A DNA stretch of 20,263 nucleotides from an uncultured Oscillospiraceae bacterium. Its GTDB lineage: Bacteria > Bacillota > Clostridia > Oscillospirales > Oscillospiraceae. The DNA is taken from contig CAKUOS010000039.1 in NCBI GenBank assembly GCA_934670025.1, positions 1 to 20,263 on the forward strand. The letters run 5' to 3'. Shown here one piece after another: positions 5,781 to 12,671 of the stretch; the stretch's first letter is position 1; every line of letters starts with the position of its first letter. The position numbers were made by a program, and so were the translations under genes. The notes beneath the pieces are model-generated. The model worked only from the letters and a program-made list of their open reading frames with translations, was not told the DNA's origin and searched no databases.

Positions 5781-5815
5781 CCCCGGACAGAATCTCTGTC
5801 CGGGGTTTCTTTTTT
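5781..5815 (+). terminator. Rho-independent terminator after int
   Basis: A perfect 10-bp stem CCCCGGACAG / CTGTCCGGGG (5781-5790 and 5796-5805) with a 5-nt loop is followed by TTTCTTTTTT. It ends rightward transcription from int, or from a chromosomal gene that lay left of the insertion before the phage entered. The minus strand also has a short T-run, so weak leftward activity is possible. Confidence 0.88.
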
Positions 5816-5846
5816 GTTTACTGCCTATGGAGCTGCTCCGCACCCT

Positions 5847-5952
5847 GTAGGGGCCGATGCCCACATCGGCCCGTGGGGAAGTTACGAATTCGCCGTAGAT
5901 TTCCGTAAAAACGGTGCATTCTGCGCGGGCCGATGTGGGCATCGGCCCCTAC
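5847..5952. repeat. Paired nested-palindrome intergenic repeat (27-nt perfect inverted copies)
   Basis: The 27 nt at 5847-5873 recur exactly, inverted, at 5926-5952, separated by 52 nt. Each arm itself contains a palindrome (GCCGATG, CCCA, CATCGGC), so each can fold alone or the two can pair. The spacer carries a small hairpin (CCGTAAAAACGG, 5903-5914). The architecture resembles BIME/REP-type extragenic elements. I have the impression this family is common in Oscillospiraceae, but I did not check. There is no coding capacity. Confidence 0.8.
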
Positions 5953-5974
5953 GGCTTTTATGGAAGGACTGTGC

Positions 5975-6006
5975 AAAAAAGCGAAACGCAGATCAGGTCT
6001 GCGTTT
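5975..6006 (-). terminator. Terminator of hpt
   Basis: On the minus strand the stem AAACGCAGA / TCTGCGTTT (6006-5998 with 5992-5984, loop of 5) is followed by CGC and six T (5980-5975). It lies about 40 nt after the hpt stop codon. Confidence 0.85.
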
Positions 6007-6046
6007 CCGATGCACGTTGGCGCCTGTAAATTGAAATTCCAGCGCC

Positions 6047-6598
6047 TTATTGATAACACTCGGGTTTCAGGATGCCGATATACGGCAGATTCCGATAGAA
6101 ATTCGCGTAGTCAAGACCGTAGCCGACGACGAACTCGTCCGGGATCTCAAACCCGCACATATCGGTCTTATAGCTCTCGGGGTGGCGCGCGGCCTTGTCG
6201 AGGAAGGAGATGGTCGTGATGGACGCGGGGTTGCGCGCGGCGAACAGCTGGCGCAGATACTGCATCGTAAGACCGGAGTCGATGATGTCCTCCACGATGA
6301 CAACGTGGCGGCCGGTGATGTTGTTGTCCAGATCCTTGATGAGCCGCACGACGCCGGTCGACTGCGCCGACACGCCGTAGCTCGACACGGCGATGAAGTC
6401 CATGTCGATGGCGCAGTTCATGCAGCGGCAGAGGTCAATGTAGAAAAACGACGCGCCCTTGAGCACGCACACGAGCACGGGGCGCTTGTCGCCGAGCTTT
6501 GCGGTCAGCTCCGTGCCGAGCTGTTCGACGCGCGCGGCGATGGCTTTCTCGGTAAAAAGGACACGTTCGATGTCCTGTTCGGGCGTTCTGATGAGCAT
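6047..6598 (-). CDS. hpt: Hypoxanthine phosphoribosyltransferase (183 aa)
   Basis: This is a cytosolic purine salvage enzyme: hypoxanthine (and usually guanine) plus PRPP gives IMP or GMP and pyrophosphate. Visible features are the LKGASFF segment (46-52), the flexible loop region with SSYG (72-75), the PRPP-binding motif VVIVEDIIDSGLT (99-111) with its Glu-Asp pair, and the C-terminal base-binding part FVVGYGLDYANFYRNLPYIG (156-175). Length is normal for bacterial Hpt. I start at ATG 6598, 5 nt after GGAGG; the frame also offers a TTG four codons earlier that lies inside the ribosome site. It has its own extended -10 promoter and terminator, and is divergent from purA, which uses the IMP that Hpt makes. 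Confidence 0.95.
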   Translation of the reverse strand: MLIRTPEQDIERVLFTEKAIAARVEQLGTELTAKLGDKRPVLVCVLKGASFFYIDLCRCMNCAIDMDFIAVSSYGVSAQSTGVVRLIKDLDNNITGRHVVIVEDIIDSGLTMQYLRQLFAARNPASITTISFLDKAARHPESYKTDMCGFEIPDEFVVGYGLDYANFYRNLPYIGILKPECYQ

Positions 6599-6655
6599 AA
6601 ATTCCTCCAAATCGGGTCATAAAGACCGTGTTGCGGCGCAATGCCGCTATTTTTA

Positions 6656-6684
6656 AATATAACAAATGGCAGGGGATAAGTAAA
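6656..6684 (-). promoter_or_regulatory. hpt promoter
   Basis: On the minus strand: TTTACT (6684-6679), a 17-nt spacer, and TATATT (6661-6656) preceded by TGT (extended -10). The leader to the hpt ATG is about 50 nt and contains a small GCGGC/GCCGC hairpin (6633-6647). Confidence 0.65.
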
Positions 6685-6695
6685 ATAGATAACGC

Positions 6696-6726
6696 TAATC
6701 GGACATATTATCGGAACTTATCGTGA
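6696..6726. promoter_or_regulatory. Candidate purine operator between hpt and purA
   Basis: Three T(A/T)ATCG repeats at 6696, 6708 and 6718 sit between the two divergent promoters. The middle one reads TTATCGGAACTTA, which matches the CCGAAC core of the Bacillus PurR PurBox at five of six positions. PurR control of purA is established in Bacillus; its use here is inference. Confidence 0.35.
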
Positions 6727-6743
6727 CCATTATGAAACAGTGA

Positions 6744-6772
6744 TTTACAATGCGGGGAAAATAGCCTATAAT
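6744..6772 (+). promoter_or_regulatory. purA promoter
   Basis: TTTACA (6744-6749), a 17-nt spacer and a perfect TATAAT (6767-6772). The leader to the purA ATG is about 47 nt. Confidence 0.82.
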
Positions 6773-6825
6773 CGGCGCAGAATGAAAAAATCAACACCTG
6801 ACGCCATAAAAAGGAGAATTCGGAT

Positions 6826-8100
6826 ATGAGCAACTGTGCAATCGTGGGCATCAACTGGGGCGATGAGGGCAAGGGCCGCATGGTCGACCTGATCGCGCGG
6901 GATTACGACATCGTCTGCCGCTATCAGGGCGGCAACAACGCCGGTCACACCATCGTCAACGAATACGGCAAATTCGCGCTGCATCTCATCCCGTCGGGCA
7001 TCTGCCTGCCGGGCGTCGTGAACGTGCTCGGCAACGGCGTGGTCATCGACCTCGAGAGCCTGTGGGGCGAGATCGAAGCGCTTCAGAAGGCCGGCGTGTC
7101 CGTCACGCCCGAAAACTTCAAGATCTCCGACCGCGCGACGATCGTCTTCCCGTACCACCGCGCGCTCGACGGACTCGAGGAGGCCCGTCTGAAGGACAGG
7201 AAATACGGCTCCACGCTGCGCGGCATCGCGCCGGTCTATTCCGACAAGTATCAGAAGAAGACCATCATGGTCGGAGAGCTCCTGTACCCCGAATATCTCG
7301 AAAAGCGGCTGGCATCCATTCTGGAGTGGAAAAACCTGACCATCCGGAACGTCTACGGCGCGGAACCCTATAAGCTCGAGGATATGCTGGCGTGGTGCCG
7401 GGAATTCGGCACGAAGCTGGCCCCCTATATCTGCGATACGGGCAAGTATCTCTATGAGGCCGAAAAGGCCGGCAAGCGCATCATGTTCGAGGCCCAGCTC
7501 GGCGCGCTGCGCGACATTGACTTCGGCATTTTCCCGTATACGTCCTCGTCGTCGTCCATCGCGGGCTACGCCTGCGTCGGCGCGGGCATCCCGGGCAGCC
7601 ATGTCGACCGCACGGTCGGCATCGTCAAGGCGTATTCCACCTGCGTGGGCGAAGGCCCGTTCACCGCGGAGTGGTTCGGCGAAGAGGCGGAGAAGCTCCG
7701 CGAGGCCGGTGCGGAATACGGCGCGGCCACCGGCCGTCCGCGCAGAGTCGGCCCCATCGATATCGTCGCCACGCGCTACGGCTGCCGCATCCAGGGCGCG
7801 ACGGAGGTCGCGCTGACGAAGATGGACGTGCTTTCCTATATGAAGGAGATCCCCATCTGCGCGCAGTATGAGGTAAACGGCAAAAAGACCGACGATTTCC
7901 CGTTCACGGCCGTCATTGACGAGGCGAAGCCCGTCATGACCTCCATGCCCGGCTGGAACTGCGATATTTCCGGTATCCGCAAATACGAGGATCTGCCGCA
8001 GGCCGCGCGCGATTACGTCGAGTACATCGAAAAGGCCATCGGCGTGCGCATCAGCTACGTCTCCGTCGGCGCCGGCCGCGACGAGATCATCTACCGCTGA
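6826..8100 (+). CDS. purA: Adenylosuccinate synthetase (424 aa)
   Basis: This enzyme catalyses IMP + aspartate + GTP to adenylosuccinate, the committed step to AMP. Visible features: the P-loop-like GDEGKG at 12-17 with Asp13, QGGNNAGHT with His41 (same positions as the catalytic pair in E. coli), STLRGIAP (129-136), PYTSSSS (237-243), the aspartate loop GEGPFTAE, ATGRPRRVGPID (301-312), the guanine-recognition TKMD (331-334) and GAGRDE near the end. Length is normal. Several motifs deviate from textbook enzymes: NWGDEGKG instead of QWGDEGKG, FEAQLG instead of FEGAQG, RGIAP instead of RGIGP. AAAAGGAG lies 9 nt before the ATG. It is followed 11 nt later by purB, so the two AMP-branch enzymes are made together. 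Confidence 0.95.
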   Translation: MSNCAIVGINWGDEGKGRMVDLIARDYDIVCRYQGGNNAGHTIVNEYGKFALHLIPSGICLPGVVNVLGNGVVIDLESLWGEIEALQKAGVSVTPENFKISDRATIVFPYHRALDGLEEARLKDRKYGSTLRGIAPVYSDKYQKKTIMVGELLYPEYLEKRLASILEWKNLTIRNVYGAEPYKLEDMLAWCREFGTKLAPYICDTGKYLYEAEKAGKRIMFEAQLGALRDIDFGIFPYTSSSSSIAGYACVGAGIPGSHVDRTVGIVKAYSTCVGEGPFTAEWFGEEAEKLREAGAEYGAATGRPRRVGPIDIVATRYGCRIQGATEVALTKMDVLSYMKEIPICAQYEVNGKKTDDFPFTAVIDEAKPVMTSMPGWNCDISGIRKYEDLPQAARDYVEYIEKAIGVRISYVSVGAGRDEIIYR

Positions 8101-8111
8101 GAGGTGCGCCG

Positions 8112-9527
8112 ATGAAACCGACGTATGAAAGCCCGCTGGCTGCGCGCTATGCGTCAAAGACGATGCTGCATCTGTTTTCTCCGGATATGCGCTACGAGAC
8201 GTGGCGCAGGCTCTGGGTCGCGCTGGCAAGAGCCGAGCATACGCTCGGCCTGCCGGTGACGCAGCAGCAGGTCGACGAGCTGGCCGCGCATATCAGCCCC
8301 ATCGATTACGATGTGGTCGAGCGGCGCGAAAAAGAGGTCCGTCACGACGTGATGGCGCACGTGTATGCCTTCGGCCTTGATGCGCCCGGCGCGAAGGGCA
8401 TCATCCACCTCGGCGCGACGAGCTGCTATGTGACGGACAACGCCGACCTGATCATTTACCGCGCGGCGCTGGAGCATCTGGAAAAGGAGCTCAAGGCCGC
8501 GATGCTGCGCCTGTGCGATTTTGCCGACCGCTATGCGGCCATGCCGGCGCTGGCCTACACGCATTTTCAGCCCGCGCAGCTGACGACCGTCGGCAAGCGT
8601 GCGGCGCTGTGGCTTCAGGATCTGATGCTCGACCTTGAGGAGCTTCAGGACGTGCTTGCGTCCATCCGCTTCCTCGGCTGCCGCGGCACGACCGGCACCG
8701 AGGCCAGCTTCGTCGAGCTGTTTGACGGCGACACGGCGAAGATCGACGAGATGAACCGGAAGATCGCCGCGGAATTCGGCTTTGACCGGCTCTATCCCGT
8801 CTGCGGCCAGACGTACCCCAGAAAGTTCGACAGCCGCATTCTGAACGTGCTGTCGTCCATCTGCCAGAGCGCGAGCCGCATGGCGACGGATATCCGCCTT
8901 TTGCAGCATGACCGGCAGATCGAAGAGCCGTTTGAGGACAAGCAGATCGGCTCGTCCGCCATGCCGTATAAGCGCAATCCCATGCGCTGCGAGCGTATCT
9001 GTTCGCTGGCACGCTATGTGATGGCAGACGCGATGAACGCGCCGATGACGGCTGCGAACCAGTGGCTTGAACGCACGCTCGACGATTCGGCCAACCGCCG
9101 CATCAGCCTGCCGGAGGCGTTCCTGGCAACCGACGGCGTGCTGCGGCTGGTGCAGAACGTGGCGGGCGGATTGCACGTGAACGAAAAGATCGTGGAGAAG
9201 TTCGTGCGGGATTATCTGCCGTTCATCGCCACGGAAAATCTCATGATGGCCGCCGTCAAGCGCGGCGGCGACCGCCAGCAGCTGCACGAGATCATCCGCG
9301 AGGCGTCCATGGAGGCGACGGCGAAGATGAAAAACGGCGAAAGCTGGGATCTTGTGGCGCAGCTGGCTGCTGTCCCGGCGTTCGGCATGACGGCGGACGA
9401 GATCCGCGCGGAGCTTACGCCTGCGCGCTACATCGGCCGCTGCCCCGAGCAGGTGGCCGCGCTCACGAAGCTCTGCCGCGAAAAGGCGGCCAACGGCGCG
9501 CAGAGCGCCGAGGAGATCAGCCTGTAA
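8112..9527 (+). CDS. purB: Adenylosuccinate lyase (471 aa)
   Basis: This enzyme of the aspartase/fumarase superfamily splits adenylosuccinate to AMP + fumarate, and SAICAR to AICAR in IMP synthesis. Visible: RHDVMAH (77-83), HLGATS (99-104), the catalytic-His segment THFQPAQ (150-156), and the superfamily signature GSSAMPYKRNP (280-290) with the catalytic Ser in the flexible loop. The substrate-binding segment QWLERTLDDSANRR follows. The fold is mostly helical, as expected for the homotetramer. It begins 11 nt after the purA stop with GAGAGGTG as ribosome site, and ends before a strong terminator, so purA-purB is a complete two-gene operon. No other pur genes are in the window. Confidence 0.96.
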   Translation: MKPTYESPLAARYASKTMLHLFSPDMRYETWRRLWVALARAEHTLGLPVTQQQVDELAAHISPIDYDVVERREKEVRHDVMAHVYAFGLDAPGAKGIIHLGATSCYVTDNADLIIYRAALEHLEKELKAAMLRLCDFADRYAAMPALAYTHFQPAQLTTVGKRAALWLQDLMLDLEELQDVLASIRFLGCRGTTGTEASFVELFDGDTAKIDEMNRKIAAEFGFDRLYPVCGQTYPRKFDSRILNVLSSICQSASRMATDIRLLQHDRQIEEPFEDKQIGSSAMPYKRNPMRCERICSLARYVMADAMNAPMTAANQWLERTLDDSANRRISLPEAFLATDGVLRLVQNVAGGLHVNEKIVEKFVRDYLPFIATENLMMAAVKRGGDRQQLHEIIREASMEATAKMKNGESWDLVAQLAAVPAFGMTADEIRAELTPARYIGRCPEQVAALTKLCREKAANGAQSAEEISL

Positions 9528-9542
9528 CAACTCTGAAAACGC

Positions 9543-9568
9543 AAAAGCGTCCGCAAGGACGCTTTTTT
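9543..9568 (+). terminator. Terminator of purA-purB
   Basis: A 10-bp stem AAAAGCGTCC / GGACGCTTTT with a GCAA tetraloop (9553-9556) is followed by further T. It begins 15 nt after the purB stop. The arms can be extended by ACGC / GCGT with a small bulge. Confidence 0.92.
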
Positions 9569-9574
9569 GCGTGC

Positions 9575-9603
9575 TTGCAGGGGAATAAAAAATCTGCTAC
9601 AAT
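9575..9603 (+). promoter_or_regulatory. Promoter of the metallophosphoesterase gene
   Basis: TTGCAG (9575-9580), a 17-nt spacer, and TACAAT (9598-9603) preceded by TGC (extended -10). Transcription should start near 9610. Confidence 0.7.
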
Positions 9604-9632
9604 GACAAAAATGCGAAAAAGAGGCGATCATT

Positions 9633-10844
9633 TTGAAGCTCTTCAGAAAATTTGCCGTGCTGGCGCTGTGCGCGCTGCTGCTTCTGTCCGCACGCCCGGC
9701 GCTGCTGGCCGCGGAGGACGCGCAGCTGCGCTTTGACGAAAACGGGGAATTCAAAATCCTCATCGTCGCCGACACGCAGGATATCGACAGGCCGCAGAAG
9801 GCGACCATCGCGCTGCTGGAGGCCGAGCTTGACGCGGCGCAGCCCGATCTTGTCGTGTTCCTCGGCGATCAGATCCACGGCCCGTCGACGGGCAGCAGCA
9901 TAGAGAAGACCGCAAAGGCGCTGGATGCCATTTTGCAGCCCGTGGAAGAGCGGGGCCTTAAATTCGCGGTCGTCTTCGGCAATCACGACGACGAGGGCGG
10001 CGTGAGCAAGGACGCACAGATGGCGTATTATCAAACCTACGACGGGTGCCTCGCGCAGGCGGGCAGCGTGACGGGCGTGGGGAACTACAACCTGCCCGTC
10101 TACGGCTCCGACGGGAAAGCGCCGGTCGTGAACCTCTGGTTCTTCGACTCCGGGACGTATGCGCCCGAAGGCGAGGGGAAATACGACTGGGTGCGGCAGG
10201 ATCAGCTGGACTGGTATTTGCAGACGGAACAGGCGCTGGCCGCGGCCAACGGCGGCGCAGCCGTCCCGGCCTATGCGTTCCAGCATATCATCGTCCCGGA
10301 AATTTACGACGCGCTGAAGACCGTCCCGGCGAGTGAAAAGAAGAACGGCGCGGTCGAGGGCTTCAGCAGCCGAAAAGGGACGTATTATTCCGCCGAGGGC
10401 GTCATCGAGGCCGGGGAACTCGGCGAAGCGCCGTGCCCGCCCGACCATAACGGCGGCGAGTTTGACGCATGGAAGCAGGGCGGCGACATCGTCGCGGGCT
10501 TCTTCGGCCATGACCATGTCAACGACTTCATCATTCCCTATGAGGGCATCGATCTTGTCAACACGAACGGAACGGGCTTTTACATCTACGGCGACGGGCT
10601 TGACCACGGCGCGCGGCTCGTGACGCTGCACGAAGCTGCCCCCACGGCCTATGAGACGGAAATGCTCTATTATAGGGATCTCATCGGCACGCAGCTGCCG
10701 TTCGGCTTCTCGGCCACGTGGGGCGCGTATGTCGAGCGTATCGTGCTGCTGGCAGTGTGCGCGCTCGTGCTTTTGATCGCGCTTGCGGCGGTTCTGACCG
10801 TCCGGATCGTGAAAAAACGCAGGAAAAAACAGAAAACGGCGTAA
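9633..10844 (+). CDS. Membrane-anchored extracellular metallophosphoesterase (403 aa, TTG start)
   Basis: This is a calcineurin-like phosphoesterase of the Dcr2/purple-acid-phosphatase-like type. Metal-binding motifs in order: VADTQD (Asp47, Gln49 in place of the more usual His), GDQIHG (Asp79), GNHDD (Asn117-His118), FQHII (His218) and GHDH (His293, His295). A signal-like N-terminus (FAVLALCALLLLSARPALLAA, cut in the lines FAVLALCALLLL and SARPALLAA, residues 7-27) and a C-terminal transmembrane helix (about 369-391) followed by a KKRRKKQK tail show that the catalytic domain lies outside the membrane. The substrate is unknown; phosphate scavenging or phosphodiester cleavage is plausible. The start is TTG at 9633, 8 nt after GAGG; no in-frame ATG fits better. 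It is a single-gene unit with its own promoter. Confidence 0.88.
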   Translation: MKLFRKFAVLALCALLLLSARPALLAAEDAQLRFDENGEFKILIVADTQDIDRPQKATIALLEAELDAAQPDLVVFLGDQIHGPSTGSSIEKTAKALDAILQPVEERGLKFAVVFGNHDDEGGVSKDAQMAYYQTYDGCLAQAGSVTGVGNYNLPVYGSDGKAPVVNLWFFDSGTYAPEGEGKYDWVRQDQLDWYLQTEQALAAANGGAAVPAYAFQHIIVPEIYDALKTVPASEKKNGAVEGFSSRKGTYYSAEGVIEAGELGEAPCPPDHNGGEFDAWKQGGDIVAGFFGHDHVNDFIIPYEGIDLVNTNGTGFYIYGDGLDHGARLVTLHEAAPTAYETEMLYYRDLIGTQLPFGFSATWGAYVERIVLLAVCALVLLIALAAVLTVRIVKKRRKKQKTA

Positions 10845-10850
10845 GACTCC

Positions 10851-10875
10851 GGGCCGCTGCCAATGGCAGCGGCCC
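10851..10875 (+). terminator. Strong hairpin after the phosphoesterase (weak terminator)
   Basis: A perfect 11-bp GC-rich stem GGGCCGCTGCC / GGCAGCGGCCC with a 3-nt loop lies 6 nt after the stop codon. No T-run follows, so it may act as a transcript 3' end barrier rather than a full intrinsic terminator. Confidence 0.55.
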
Positions 10876-10948
10876 GATTCGTCGCTTCATACAAAAATAA
10901 TGCACAAAAGCGAGAACTTTTTCTTGTCGCAACTGCATAAATTCCGGA

Positions 10949-10976
10949 TTGACAATTGCAGAAAACGTGATATAAA
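10949..10976 (+). promoter_or_regulatory. Promoter of the MATE transporter gene
   Basis: A consensus TTGACA (10949-10954), a 16-nt spacer and TATAAA (10971-10976). The start of transcription should fall about 25 nt before the GTG start codon, leaving just room for GGAGGGAGG. Confidence 0.82.
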
Positions 10977-11008
10977 TAGAGCTTGCAAAAACGGAGGGAG
11001 GACTTGCC

Positions 11009-12376
11009 GTGACACGCGACCTGACCAGCGGAAAGCCGCTGAAAATGATCTGGAATTTTGTGATCCCCGTGCTGCTGGGGCTTTTATTGCAGCAGGTCTA
11101 TTCGCTCGTCGACACGGCCATCGTCGGCCACGCGCTGGGCGTGATGGCGCTCGGCGGCGTCGGCGCGACGGGCTCGGTCAATTATCTCGTCATCGGCTTC
11201 TGCACGGGGCTTTGCACCGGCATGGCCATCCCGATCGCACAGCGCTTCGGCGCGGGCGACTATCCGGGGCTGCGGCGGTATATCGGCACGTGCGTGTGGC
11301 TGTGCGTCATCATCTCGGCCGCGCTGCTGGCCGTGACGCTGCCGCTGTGCCGGCCGCTGCTCGTGAAGATGGGAATGCCGGATGAGCAGATGGAGTACGC
11401 ATTTTCGTATATTTTCATCATCTTCATCGGCATCCCGGCGATTATCCTCTATAATATGGGCGCGTGCGTGCTGCGCGCGCTCGGCGACAGCCGCTCGCCG
11501 GTGTGGTTCCTCGCCATCGCGTCGCTGGTCAACATCGTGCTCGATCTGCTGGCGGTCTGCGTCCTGCACATGGGTGTGGCGGGTGCAGCCATCGCCACGG
11601 TCGTGTCGCAGGCGGCCTCGGGTATTTTGTGCGTGTGGTACATGAAGCGCAAATTTTCCGTGCTGCGCATGGAAAAGGACGACTGGCGGCTGCGCCGCGC
11701 GGAGGCCTCGCATCTTCTGGGCATGGGCGTGCCGGTGGGATTGCAGTGCTCGATCACGGCCATCGGCTCGGTCATTTTGCAGGCCGCGGTCAACTCGCTC
11801 GGTGCGGTGTGCGTGTCGGGCGTCGCGGCGGCGTCGAAGCTGTTCCAGCTCTACTGCTGCCCGTATGACGCGCTGGCAATGGCCGCGACGAACTTCGTCG
11901 GGCAGAATCTCGGCGCGGGCAAATACGACCGCATCCGGCAGGGCGTGTTCGCGTGCGTGTTCCTCGGGCTGTGCTACTGCGTGCTGCATCTGCTTTTGGC
12001 GCTGTTCGGCACGCGCTTTGCCATCCTGCTCTTCACCAGCCGCGATCAGGCCGAGCTGGTTTTGCCGTTTACGCAGCAGATGTGTACGATGGACGCGGTC
12101 TTCGGCGTGTTCCTGATGCTGGTCAATGTGCTGCGGTTGTCGATCCAGGGCATGGGCTACAGCAGGCTTTCGCTGCTGGCCGGGCTTCTGGAGATGATCG
12201 CGCGCACGGCTGTGAGCGTTTGGGCTGTGCCGGTGTTCGGTTTTTCGGCCGCGTGTCTGGCAAGCCCGCTTGCGTGGGTGCTGGCCGACTGCTTCCTCAT
12301 CCCGGGCGTGTTCGGGTGTCTGGAGGCAAGAAAGCGGCAGGCCGCGCGCGTGCGCCGCGAACTGCCGACGGAATAA
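11009..12376 (+). CDS. MATE-family efflux transporter (455 aa, GTG start)
   Basis: This is a polytopic inner-membrane exporter, expected to use Na+ or H+ gradients to expel cationic compounds or metabolites. About 12 hydrophobic segments are visible. The N-terminal pattern LTSGKPLKMIWNFVIP, then QQVYSLVDTAIVGHALG, is typical of NorM/MepA-like MATE proteins. The repeated half begins near residue 235 (HLLGMGVPVGLQCSITAIGS) and again carries a QxLGAGK-type motif (VGQNLGAGKYDRI) mirroring AQRFGAGDYPGL of the first half. The start is GTG at 11009, 7 nt after GGAGG. The substrate cannot be told from sequence. It stands alone between the phosphoesterase and the repeat block. No clear T-run terminator follows; the hairpin-rich repeat downstream may do that job. 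Confidence 0.9.
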   Translation: MTRDLTSGKPLKMIWNFVIPVLLGLLLQQVYSLVDTAIVGHALGVMALGGVGATGSVNYLVIGFCTGLCTGMAIPIAQRFGAGDYPGLRRYIGTCVWLCVIISAALLAVTLPLCRPLLVKMGMPDEQMEYAFSYIFIIFIGIPAIILYNMGACVLRALGDSRSPVWFLAIASLVNIVLDLLAVCVLHMGVAGAAIATVVSQAASGILCVWYMKRKFSVLRMEKDDWRLRRAEASHLLGMGVPVGLQCSITAIGSVILQAAVNSLGAVCVSGVAAASKLFQLYCCPYDALAMAATNFVGQNLGAGKYDRIRQGVFACVFLGLCYCVLHLLLALFGTRFAILLFTSRDQAELVLPFTQQMCTMDAVFGVFLMLVNVLRLSIQGMGYSRLSLLAGLLEMIARTAVSVWAVPVFGFSAACLASPLAWVLADCFLIPGVFGCLEARKRQAARVRRELPTE

Positions 12377-12395
12377 TGTAAGAAGGGACAGTGGA

Positions 12396-12580
12396 CCTTG
12401 GATTTTGTACCGACCAAAGCCTCCCCTTGTGAAGGGGAGGTGGCACGGCGAAGCCGTGACGGAGAGGTCGGTGTGGAGAGGGTTCGACCTCTCAGGCGCT
12501 TCGCGCCAGCTCCCCTTAAAAGGGGAGCCTTGGATGGTGCACAGTCCAAAGCCTCACCTTGCGAAAGAGAGGCGGCAGAT
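12396..12580. repeat. Hairpin-rich intergenic repeat unit with partial tandem second copy
   Basis: A unit starting CCTTGGAT at 12396 restarts at 12528 (period 132). Its first about 50 nt are repeated with scattered changes to about 12578. The full unit folds into five consecutive hairpins: 12420-12440 (CCTCCCCTT/AAGGGGAGG), 12444-12458 (CACGGC/GCCGTG), 12462-12493 (GAGAGGTCG/CGACCTCTC), 12495-12507 (GGCGC/GCGCC) and 12510-12527 (CTCCCCTT/AAGGGGAG). The unit is roughly symmetrical. It carries no ribosome-site-supported ORF and looks like a non-autonomous REP/MITE-type element. Confidence 0.78.
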
Positions 12581-12623
12581 TTTGAACCGGAACGTCTTCT
12601 TTGAAGGCGTTCTTTTTCTTTGC

Positions 12624-12652
12624 TTGAAAACCTATCGGATTTGTGGTATTTT
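12624..12652 (+). promoter_or_regulatory. Promoter of the Rrf2 regulator gene
   Basis: TTGAAA (12624-12629), a 17-nt spacer, and TATTTT (12647-12652) preceded by TGG (extended -10). Only about 13 nt separate the likely start site from the ribosome site, so an operator would have to overlap the promoter. Confidence 0.7.
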
Positions 12653-12671
12653 AAAACCGGGAGGCGACGGT

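Noticed and set aside
5984..6006. CRISPR-like or tRNA-like structures in the integrase-hpt gap
   Set aside because: The structures are two terminators and one inverted repeat pair. There are no regularly spaced direct repeats, and no cloverleaf or CCA end.
5664..6029. A 121-codon plus-strand frame after int
   Set aside because: It runs through a terminator and both copies of the palindromic repeat, and has no ribosome site.
6782..6829. A 15-codon upstream ORF ending across the purA start (ATGA-type overlap)
   Set aside because: Its ATG would fall practically at the transcription start, with no ribosome site.
6766..8229. A 487-codon minus-strand frame opposite purA
   Set aside because: Shadow of purA with the same biased composition; purA has catalytic motifs, promoter and ribosome site.
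8154..9530. A 458-codon minus-strand frame opposite purB
   Set aside because: Shadow of purB; no start signals and no recognised domain.
9597..10631. A 344-codon minus-strand frame opposite the phosphoesterase
   Set aside because: Biased shadow translation; the plus-strand gene carries all metal-binding motifs.
12270..12671. An N-terminal extension of the Rrf2 frame through the repeat block
   Set aside because: The protein family starts at MKISTKGRYAL; the extension covers repeat DNA and the promoter. The good ribosome site sits just before 12672.
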